Source: Clavelina lepadiformis
Taxonomy: Eukaryota > Chordata > Ascidiacea > Aplousobranchia > Clavelinidae
Length of the DNA: 64,000 nt
Reading direction: 5' to 3'
Assembly: GCF_947623445.1 (NCBI RefSeq)
Contig: NC_135242.1
Coordinates: forward strand, 1,984,001 to 2,048,000
Of this stretch, positions 55,561 to 64,000 are shown one piece after another. The number at the start of each line of letters is the position of its first letter. The stretch's first letter is position 1. The notes beneath the pieces are model-generated. The model saw only the letters and a list, made by a program, of their open reading frames with translations. It searched no databases and was not told the DNA's origin. The position numbers were made by a program, and so were the translations under genes.

Positions 55561-55993
55561 ATCTAGAGTCTAGACCAGGGGTGTCCTACTGTGGCCCGCG
55601 CAGTATTTGTCGAAATGACTTATATTATCAACCGAATCGCCTGCGTAATTTATGGCAAACTTACATTCCGAGAAATTGGCATTAATTGTGTTTTTACTAA
55701 TTTCTGACAGCCATATGGAAAACTCGCTTCGCATTGCTACATCGTCCATCTCACCGAATATTGCCAAACTTGTTAGAGAAAAACAGTGCCAAACTTCACA
55801 TTAAAATGTCGACGTGTAGGCCTAGTAAAAACTTTGTTGAATTTACTATAACTTGGTATGTTTATTGTTCTTATAATTGTAAAAGAAGGTTATATTGTTT
55901 CTGAGGTTAGAATTTTGGCATGAGGGTTTTAATTAGAAATTAGCAGTAAATATTCAAGTGGCCCGCGCACTCATTCATAAATTGTATGTGGTC

Positions 55994-57545
55994 GAGTTTT
56001 TGTTTATTAAACGTTTCTCAAACAATTAAGACACGCTTAATAATGATGATTAAAAAAAATGCTCGTAAAAAAGGAAAAACACAGGTTTTTATCGGAAATG
56101 GAAAAACACAGTATAGATCAGAAAATTGTGTGATTGAGTTCGCTAGGGTTCGGTTTATATGTCATGTCACAGCATTTGAAATAACATTGATGGTATCTAT
56201 TGTTTACGAAATGGAACGAAAATTCGGTACAGTTGCATCGTATTAAAGCTCCATTACATTCCTCGCAGTACACCGGTTCTTCGAGTTGTGGGGTTTCTTT
56301 CGTTGGGTCGTTGCTTCTCCTGACTTGAACATAATTTTTGCACCCACATCGGAAATCTGTAAGTTCGTCTATTGGCAACTCGGCAAAGTCATATGCCATA
56401 TGATCTACCTTACTTCTTTGTGTTTCCTGTTTTTCTTGGTTTTCTGTTGAGTCCTCGCTGATATCCTTTCTTTTGTTCCCTCGGTTCACATTAGAGTTGA
56501 GCTCCGGGCTCTCTTCCCGTGAAGTCCTTGTTTTTGCTCGGCTCCTATCCCAGGCGCTCCTCTCCTTTGCTCCACGTCGCGGCTCATGTATTTTTCGTTG
56601 TGTTTCCTGTTTCTTCTGGTTTTCTGTTGCGTCCACGTTCATGTCGTTTCTTTTGTTTTTTCGTGTTTTCTGCTGTTCTGGGGTTGGTTCGTTTGGGTCG
56701 TGGCTGGGGCTCGTCTTTGGTGGATTCTCCTCTGTTGGCCGGCTGGTCTCTGCATTGTGGGCACTTTTTTCCTCGACCATTTCCAATATCTCTTTTCTTT
56801 TGGGGCATTCTTTAAACTTATGGCCCTGTTCGGAACAATAAGAACATGTTTGAACCTGTCCGTCGTAACTCACCGCACATCGAATCTTTCCCAAGTACAA
56901 GTATGAGGGGAGTTGAAGTTGTTCCGTCATTTGTTTGTGTACTTTATAGATCCTTCTGCCATCTTTGATTCCGTGTTTGTCCTTTCCCAGCTGGGCTGGG
57001 CCTTTGATTTCATATTTCGCAAGGATTTTGTCCAGATGTCGTTGCGGGTAATCGATTGGCACCCATCTGATGGTGAGATCTGTTCTGTCATCGCCATGAG
57101 CTGTGGCAGATTTCACTTCTGGTAGCTTCCGAAAAATATCTGCTAAGCGTATTGCATTTTTCTTGCTTTCTATCGTTATATTTACCACGTTTCCTGGTTT
57201 TTGGATGATCCCTTCAATGTAACTAAGCGGTATTTGGGTTTCCTTTATCAGTTTGTAGATATCTTCCCTCTTACTGTCGTTTGCTAACTGGATTGTCACC
57301 TCTCGATGGTTGTTGTACTCAGCCGCGATGTCGTTGTGCCATTGTCGCTTCACTCGGTCTGCATATGTGAAATGCGTGGCCATTCTTCACTTATATTTTC
57401 TGGCGTTAGTTCTCCGCACTTCGCTTCTTCTCTTCTTTACTTCTTCGCTTCTTCACTTCTTCATAATTGGGTTCTTGTATTGCTTTGAAAGATACGAAAT
57501 CTCCGAAGCTTCGATCGATGCTGAGTTTGTTTTTTTAAATATACG
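55994..57545 (-). mobile_element. ORF1-only retroelement inserted in the hAT-like element
   Basis: 1552 bp between two copies of a 14-bp duplication AATTGTATGTGGTC (55980-55993 and 57546-57559). The 5' part (right side) has a purine-rich GAAGAAG leader, then one long ORF (57383-56118), then a 3' region with an AATAAA-like motif near its end but no long A tail. The target length and ORF type fit reverse-transcription-based insertion. No reverse transcriptase is encoded, so it used machinery in trans or is a processed copy. Confidence 0.75.
56118..57383 (-). CDS. intact RNA-binding ORF1-like protein with CCHC knuckle
   Basis: 421 residues, uninterrupted, starting MATHFTYADRVKRQW. Residues about 28-110 and 140-175 resemble the RNA-binding region of LINE ORF1 or ZCCHC3-like proteins (RRIYKVHK and LPSYLYLGKIRCAVSYDGQ before the knuckle). 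A perfect zinc knuckle C-x2-C-x4-H-x4-C lies at 180-193. The middle is charged and low-complexity, with an internally repeated segment (DATENQKKQETQR and DSTENQEKQETQR). The last 80 residues are rich in Cys and His (FRCGC, CEECNG, RCNC, HQCYFKC), suggesting a second zinc-binding domain. Likely role: binding retroelement RNA in a ribonucleoprotein. The open frame suggests a young insertion. Confidence 0.8.
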   Translation of the reverse strand: MATHFTYADRVKRQWHNDIAAEYNNHREVTIQLANDSKREDIYKLIKETQIPLSYIEGIIQKPGNVVNITIESKKNAIRLADIFRKLPEVKSATAHGDDRTDLTIRWVPIDYPQRHLDKILAKYEIKGPAQLGKDKHGIKDGRRIYKVHKQMTEQLQLPSYLYLGKIRCAVSYDGQVQTCSYCSEQGHKFKECPKRKEILEMVEEKSAHNAETSRPTEENPPKTSPSHDPNEPTPEQQKTRKNKRNDMNVDATENQKKQETQRKIHEPRRGAKERSAWDRSRAKTRTSREESPELNSNVNRGNKRKDISEDSTENQEKQETQRSKVDHMAYDFAELPIDELTDFRCGCKNYVQVRRSNDPTKETPQLEEPVYCEECNGALIRCNCTEFSFHFVNNRYHQCYFKCCDMTYKPNPSELNHTIF

Positions 57546-57599
57546 AATTGTATGTGGTCCTTTGGCGAAAAAGGTTGGACACCCCTGGTCTAGACTGTC

Positions 57600-59430
57600 C
57601 ACTCCGACACGAATTAAGCCCACTGTGTTGACTTCAGCTGAGACAGCTAAACAAGGAAAGAGTGGCGAATTTGGAGGGGAATACCCATTTGCGTGGCAAT
57701 GTTTTATAAAATAAAATATGGGATTTTTCCATTTTAGTGTAAGATTTTTTTGACTTTGATGATTATATTAAATCTTTATAAACTAATGCAATACAGATAA
57801 ATAAAAAATTTTCGTTTTAAGATGTGGTTGTATTTTTTTAATATTTTTAACGTACCACAACGCATTCAACCTTGCTTTAGTGTATGTGTCTCCTTGTCTT
57901 AAAAACAAGTGATACATGAAACGTATTGGGATGTGTACTGCACTACTGGACATATTACAATAACGTCCTTCTATGTTACCTGCGGGTTTATGTCATTTCT
58001 ATAGTCGAGCGAGATGAACGACAAAGTTCGATGGCGTCTATGGCTATTCCTCAATACTAACGAATCTCATCCAATTAATTATTGCTGATAAGTTGTTGTC
58101 CTAGGAATGACTTGTATACGGACACACGAACTTGTGTTAATTTTCCAGTTGTTATATGAGTTAGTTATTCTGAGCTAATAACCAAGCATTTTAAACGTGG
58201 TCAATGCCAGTACTACATCCTGCGTTACAACTGTTAAAAATAGGTACAGATAAGGCCCTTTTTCATATAGGCTATCTCGTGGAAATAGTAATTAATGCAA
58301 AAAAGGCTTGTAAAACCGGTTTTAAACACAATTGGCTCGATGGTAAACATTATGTAAGTAACAAAATTTGCAACCAAATACGGAGCTTCTTGTACTGCAG
58401 TTAAAGCAATCACTGCGAGGGTTACCTCACATACGAAATACAGTTTGTGAAAAATGAAAAACATAGAGCGTTAAGTGGATTCTTCGTGTATCTTACTCTG
58501 ACCTCATGTGACTTCATAGCCATAAACAACTCAAGCAATACAAATTTTCAAAAAATTGTTAGTTACTTGTTAAAATTGTCCACACACAACCCATAAAATC
58601 GTTCAAGAATGACTTCAAACGAAACCAGTTTATCGAGTTGCGTTCAACAAAGTTTTAAGAACTACAGTCTTAGTCATTCTAGTTGCAGGTTTTACGTCAT
58701 GAGTGGTAAATAGGCAAGCTCGGTTCGATTGCCAGTTGCACTATACTCGACGAACGCTGATTTTTTATGGTTTTCTGTTCTTTCGGTTTCCAGGTCAAGT
58801 AACTCCGTAACGATTGAAATTGGTTGACTCTCACTGTATAGTTTTTCGTTCTATTCACAGAGCATTGGCTAAATAAAATTGAATTGTGCTTTGCAAAATA
58901 GTTTTATCTCATCAAATACATCTGATGATATACAGATCGCGAAACTTTATTGCGATAAAACTTACAAGTTAGTTGATTAACACAGTTGATCGCAAAACAG
59001 AAGAGTTACAAAGCAAACAAATGGATTGAACTTGATTAAAGAGACAAAACTTCCACAAACCATAGATTTCTCTAAAACGCCAATAAATGAAAAAGAATTG
59101 TGCAAATTACAAAAGTAACACCAAATTTCGTGTCGAAACATTTCATCAAAATATTTTAGGTAATTTCATAAATTAACACCTAACACACATCAATCTAAGC
59201 CTAAGTCTTTCGTAAATAATGATCATGCTAATTTAATGCGAAACAATGGTTACCAAAAATTAAAACACTTGACAGTTGCATAAAAATTTGTTAGTAAGAT
59301 AATAATTGCATAAAGTCTACTAATACAAACAATCGTAAAAAAGTATATCAATTAAAAAGAAAACAAAAATTACAGTGATCATAATTTGAAGAATGCATAT
59401 AAAATTAAAACGTTACAGCTGTTTCAGAAA
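57600..59430. other. intergenic, no gene recognised
   Basis: The sequence between the hAT-like element and the esterase 3' end holds only short frames without motifs. It includes the esterase 3' untranslated region next to 59436. A tRNA-promoter-like pair near 58697-58732 is weak (see rejected items). Confidence 0.4.
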
Positions 59431-59435
59431 TTGCG

Positions 59436-62400
59436 TCAGAAATTATCTCGGACAACTTTAAACAAATCCTTATTCTGCTGCCCGTAGTGGCTTCCCTTGA
59501 ACACTGCACCAAGAGAAACAGAGGCATGCAAGGTGTCAGGAAGGTGCTGAAAGGTGACGTTCTTATTCAGCTTCTTCAGTCTTTCGTAAAGTAGCACCTA
59601 CGTCATCAATAAACCTTGAATAGGTTACCTGGCAAGCACAGAAACTTAGCTCCGTTGAAAGCTACTTTTTATCAGAGCTGAGCAACCACCGCTCGAGAAC
59701 TTGCTCGTGCTCCTTTATATAGAAAAGCTCGTTTCGCCACTCACGCTCCTGCTCTTTTTAGCAATCATACAATATTTTCACTTTTCACATTTTTCAAAAC
59801 CAATCGCATTCGTATGTTGCAAATTTGCTTCATAGGCTTTTAAAATTGTAAATGCCGACGTTCAACAATTAATCTTTCTTCACTTTCAAAGTATATAGCG
59901 GTAAAGTTATAAAAAAGCGACAACATGAAGCAAGTTCTGAGTTCTGACACTATGATGACAACTTAGCTCATCTGTGAGATCTTCTTTATCATCTCATCAG
60001 TCACCAGTCTCATTGGTTACCAGCTTAAAAACAAAGCATTTATATTGAACCATCACATGGTTCTGACATGCTTAGTGTTGCGTATTGTATTCCTTGTGTT
60101 TCGCCATTAACTTTGCAATTAACTGTCTTAATTCTTGTTAACTTTCTTAATTAACTATCAATTAATTTATTAATTAACTATTAAGAATTAACATTAACTG
60201 TGAAATTAGTCTCAAACAGTCAATTTTTATTCACTACATAAAATTATGATCTTCTTATCTAAAAAATGTTTTTACAAGAATCGTATATTTCCATTTTGCG
60301 CGATCGCAGCGTTGTTTATGCAGGAAAAAGAGTGACGAGCGAATAACCTTTAAAAATGAATGAATAACCGGGACGAGTGAAAAAAAATTCAAAAGAAAAC
60401 AATTTTCCTTAAAAAGGAGCGTAGAAAAGAGTGATCTTATTTTGAACGCATATGTGCCAAGCTCTGCTTTTTCTACATCACAAGACACTAAAAACCTTTT
60501 AAAAACATAACTTACCCCATCATCACGTAAAGTATCATACTCGCAAACTAGAATGTGAGTGCGTGGCATTTTGGCAAGAATATCGTCAGAGGCCATCAAA
60601 GGAGCAACCCTGACATCAAGGTAATGTTTCTCAAAATGAGACAATACCTCATCTGTAAGCATTGCTTTTTCATCTTCCGTGAAAGTGGCCATTGTATTGT
60701 TGTAGCCTCTAGATTTGTACCTGAAAGAAAGAAGTTATATGAGTTGCTATGTTACAATGGTCTCCGCTGTATAAGCTCACCTCGCAAGTGGGTTCATAAA
60801 GTGGAAAGTGTATTTTTATCCCTATACATGACCAATTTCTCCGTACATAATACCCATAGACAACAGGCAAGTTTGTTGCTTAAATCAGCAGTAGGTGTTT
60901 AGATGCTACTGTACTTCACATTTTACTTCATAAAATCACCCAACCAGTCGTAACTGAGCTTGTGCAGGGACTGGATTGAAAGCTAAGTTTGCAGGACAGA
61001 AAAAATATGGAAAGAGGTTGTGATAAAACGGCTTGTTTGCTGCATTTGACATGAAGCATATTGTGTGCTCATAGACTTATAAAGTGAGTTTTCAGGCATT
61101 TTTGTGAGTTTATAAAGTGGGATATTTCGCTACAGGAACAAATCGGATAAATTGAGACCAAACTGATTTGGGCTTTATAAGTTGGTCAATTGATAATTAA
61201 TTTAAATAACATTTAAATGTCTTTGCATATACATTACAATATGTATTACATATCACAATGCAACCACTGCATCGAAACTAAGCACTGCTATCAGCAAGTG
61301 AAAAATACAGCAACTAAAGAAAAAACTGGTAACCAATGTTCCCTCTAAGCTGCGCAAATGTGTACTGACACGGTCTCCGCTCACAGAAAATCTGTGCTAC
61401 GCACAAGAAAAAAATCCAACCTGAATTGAAAATAAAATAAACGCATAATAATGGCCAAAGTGCGCACGTCTGATGTTGCTCACAGTGGTCCAAGGGACCG
61501 CTCAGGGAGTTAGTGTGTTTGCTCAGACTCGTGAAAAATTAGAAGGAACATTGCTGGTAACATTGAGTGAAGTTTGATTTACAGGTAATTACCAGGTCTA
61601 CCGCAATTCACCTTTCTGGTACCAAGTCAGCATTGACCAAAGCTTTGAAGTTTTGCACTGTTTCATTCTTGGAATTGACATGGCCATTTTCAGCAATAAT
61701 ATGAGACAACCCCAATTTATCATTGTACCTAATCAAGAAAAACTGCTTGACGGCGGCTGAATATGATTGTATTATGTTAAAATATAGGTACGTTGAATTA
61801 GTTAAGAATCGGCTTACCCAATATAAGTCAGCCAAAATTTTGGTATGAGACTTTTTGAGAAGATAAATTGCAAATTTTGTTGATAGCTTGGAAGGCAGAA
61901 GTTGATCATTTGCAGGACAGGATAGATCAAAGTCGTCATGGCTGGCAACGGGAGGGTTGGATCCTCCTTGTTCATTTCAATAAGTGTCACTGTGATTGAC
62001 ATCGCGAGGTTCCCGCCTGTGTGATATGAAAGCAACTGCAGGCTATGAGATGTTTTTGAGAAATAATTTTCTTAACATCGCTACTCTCGTGATATTATTT
62101 GTTGATCTAAGTCGATAAGACGTTCGGCAGAATCTTTTGTATTTTAGACAGTCTTGAACATGAACGTGATACTGTACATGAACGATATACTACTACATAC
62201 GAATCACAATGCATAACCAAGAAAGCACATGGCGGTAGCATGGCCAACATAGAAATCTTAACAAGTACTTCATACCTATCAACAAATTTAAAAACCATGT
62301 TACACCAAATTAATGAATCATTTTCAGCTCTACTCACATTATAAAATAATTAAAAATTATTTTAAGCGTCTTTGTTAAATGATATTTGTCCAGTATTTTA

Positions 62401-63890
62401 ACAAACACCAAATTATTTTTAACAGTTAAATAAAAGAATCACATACTTCTCATTACCTGCACTGTCTCCAATCAACACTAGTTTGTTCGGGTCGACGTTG
62501 AAATTTTCCGAAATCTTCATGAAGTTTAAGGTGACATTGAGGCAATCTTCATATGGAATGGGGAATGGGAACTGTGGGGCGCGACGATATCTTAGATTGA
62601 AAATTAACGTTGAACAATACTTATAAAATGAAATCAATGTAAAAGTTGATTTGTCATATTTTTCACCACTTACTCAGGTGAAATCACAACAAATCCTGTT
62701 TCCTCGGCAGCCATTGCAAGAAGTTCCATGTATGTCCCTAAACCATAAACAAGATAATTGCACAAAACGAAATTACTAATTAAGAACATTAATTTTTCAC
62801 TTAATGCTAATTTCTTTGTCCAGTTGCACTGTATACCGCAACAGCCTGACACATTGAAATATTGCAACAAACCAACAGACATCACATTAACTTACGTAAA
62901 CTTCCGAATACCCATCCTCCACCATGGTAAAACACCAATGCAGGACCGGGACTGGTTCGAGATTTAAAAGCTTAAAATATATTTATCATCAAAAATATTG
63001 ATCATGTAATCACGCAAATCATCATCATTCAGTCATTCAAACCGAAACAGAGCTTTCACCTTTCGGAGTTATAATGACAGTGTTGATACCAGAAAGCTCA
63101 ACGTACTCCACAGTTATATCAGGTGGTAGTCCAACAGGAAGCGCAATATCTAGGTTTCCAGGATAAAACCACCATCTATTTTGATATCCTAGCCAGTCTG
63201 TAATGTTAGCCTGTAAAGACAAATTGAAACAGTTAAGTTCAAATGGTATTTTTGCACATTTTGATAAAATTAGTTGTGGGTTAATATATGACATCAACAA
63301 AATATAATGGCGATAAAATTATTACTTGCAGCTTACTGGCAAAGGCCTAACCTTGATCGAAAAGTAGGCCAATGTTGAAAGTAGGGCGTACAAAAATACA
63401 ACATTTTGATAAGATGGCTTTCACTAGAGCCGCAATCATTTGTTTATGTATTAATTAGTGTAAATTAATATTCAAACAACCAGTTTTTGGCTTTCTATTT
63501 GAAAATGGACCAAAAAGAAAAACTTTCGTAACCTTGTTTTATGGAATGTAACCTTGTTTTATGGCATAAGATACAGAAAATAATTGAGCATGTACATGCA
63601 AAATTCAATTAGGTCAGAAGGGTTTCAACATTTCTACTTCAAAATTACATCAATTCGCAGAAGTGGCACCAAACGGCATCCAAAAGTTCGTAACCTACCA
63701 CAGTTTCTGCGGTTGAAAGTATATTAACCAACACTTGGAACTTCCATTGATCAGGAATATCTGCTGGTATGGGCCGATGTGTAATATAACCGAGTAGCAC
63801 AGAGAACAATCCCATAAAAATAGTTATTTTCCCGAAACTCCCCATTGCTGTAAAGATATTACCACGATTTGCTGCAATGGACACAGTCAT
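59436..63890 (-). CDS. arylacetamide deacetylase-like serine esterase, 9 exons
   Basis: Exons by GT-AG rule, high to low: 63890-63699, 63210-63060, 62970-62896, 62737-62674, 62590-62457, 62016-61818, 61728-61612, 60720-60516, 59597-59436. All junction phases agree and the total is 1299 nt, or 432 residues, the usual size for this family. The N-terminus has a hydrophobic anchor (about residues 20-36, ITIFMGLFSVLLGYI), expected to hold the enzyme on the endoplasmic reticulum with a lumenal catalytic domain. Motifs: oxyanion-hole HGGGW (130-134), nucleophile elbow GDSAGG (Ser204), EYDTLRDDG (Asp373) and His403 in DTLHAS. The family hydrolyses esters and amides such as acylated lipids or drugs. 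The substrate here is unknown. A later Met (residue 16) is an alternative start. Confidence 0.9.
59600..60510 (-). other. last intron of the esterase gene
   Basis: Intron 60515-59598 between the exon ending RDDG and the exon starting VLLYERL, with GTAAGT-type donor and GACGTAG acceptor. It contains AT-rich sequence, including a TTAATTAACT-rich stretch near 60120-60195. No inserted gene seen. Confidence 0.7.
61334..61553. mobile_element. short hAT-like element in esterase intron
   Basis: 220 bp with ends CAATGTTCCCTCTAA and TTAGAAGGAACATTG (14 of 15 paired) and a perfect 8-bp duplication CTGGTAAC at 61326-61333 and 61554-61561. The start CAATGTTCCCTCTAAGCTGC is a widespread hAT-type end. It lies in the intron between the exons at 61612 and 60720, so it need not disturb the protein. 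Confidence 0.9.
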
Positions 63891-64000
63891 TCTGGTGCTA
63901 GAAGATCATAAAACCCAAAATAACATAGATTGAGTAAGTGCAAAGCTAATGCAACTATAGGTATTATATAAACACGTTTATATGATATAAGTACGTGTTT

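Larger units (their letters stand above)
55576..57587. mobile_element. hAT-like element carrying a nested retroelement
   Basis: Ends CAGGGGTGTCC and GGACACCCCTG are perfect 11-bp inverted repeats, flanked by an exact 8-bp duplication GTCTAGAC at 55568-55575 and 57588-57595. Without the nested insert (55994-57545) the element would be about 450 bp and non-coding. Its interior has GTGGCCCGCGCA-type motifs near the left end and again near 55960. Confidence 0.9.

Noticed and set aside
56473-57125. Plus-strand hydrophobic frames of 70-122 codons
   Set aside because: They are antisense to the intact retroelement ORF, whose coding strand has the zinc knuckle and a continuous frame.
58690-58735. tRNA-promoter-like pair (GAGTGGTA... 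and GGTTCGATTGC) suggesting a tRNA-derived SINE
   Set aside because: The A-box match is weak, no cloverleaf forms by eye, and no second copy or target duplication is seen.

Overview
The window is AT-rich metazoan nuclear DNA. The evidence is a dense cluster of C2H2 zinc-finger genes and relics, a spliced serine-esterase gene with GT-AG introns, a relic of an iodothyronine deiodinase, and many short hAT-type elements with 8-bp target duplications. Nothing looks bacterial, viral or organellar. Small introns, base composition and deiodinase sequence would fit an invertebrate chordate such as an ascidian. That is a weak inference, and other invertebrates are possible.

From about 0.6 to 55.2 kb nearly everything is one lineage-specific zinc-finger family, always on the minus strand. 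A complete member is a single long exon. It starts with a conserved module of about 65 residues (Met-Glu/Asp-Cys-His-Pro start, heptad-like helix), continues with an acidic linker carrying an Ile-Lys-Glu-Glu-Pro core in one or two copies, and ends with 3 to 11 TGERPYQC-linked fingers. Open genes lie at 9221-10573, 23444-25147, 29310-30587, 37161-38333, 49568-51079 and 51895-52731. Between them are relics broken by nonsense codons, frameshifts, deletions and transposons. Whole blocks are repeated: about 3390-6800 with 13430-16610 and part of 17580-19850; 20805-23560 with 26745-29430; 29310-30845 with 33400-35118; 38340-39700 with 44400-45225; and 41535-42310 with 47638-48430. These repeats suggest ongoing segmental duplication.

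Transposons with visible target duplications are a hAT-like element splitting a zinc-finger gene (1188-2117); a FLYWCH/MULE element with a frameshifted transposase (11070-13367); nested hAT-like elements (21397-21728 in 21136-22023, both duplicated near 27.1-27.9 kb); a non-LTR retrotransposon tail inside a zinc finger (32294-32610); hAT-like elements at 53273-53700, 55241-55560 and 55576-57587, the last carrying a nested retroelement with an intact zinc-knuckle ORF (55994-57545); and a hAT-like element in an esterase intron (61334-61553).

At 30.8-31.3 kb (+ strand) two exons of a deiodinase survive without the catalytic N-terminal half. From 59.4 to 63.9 kb (minus) there is a nine-exon arylacetamide-deacetylase-like esterase. 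My splice model gives 432 residues with all phases matching and the catalytic motifs present.

The best candidate for an undescribed system is the zinc-finger family: a new N-terminal module, duplicated acidic linkers, block-wise finger expansion and repeated truncation. It resembles expanding vertebrate KRAB or insect ZAD families but lacks those domains. Its role, possibly in transposon control, is inference.
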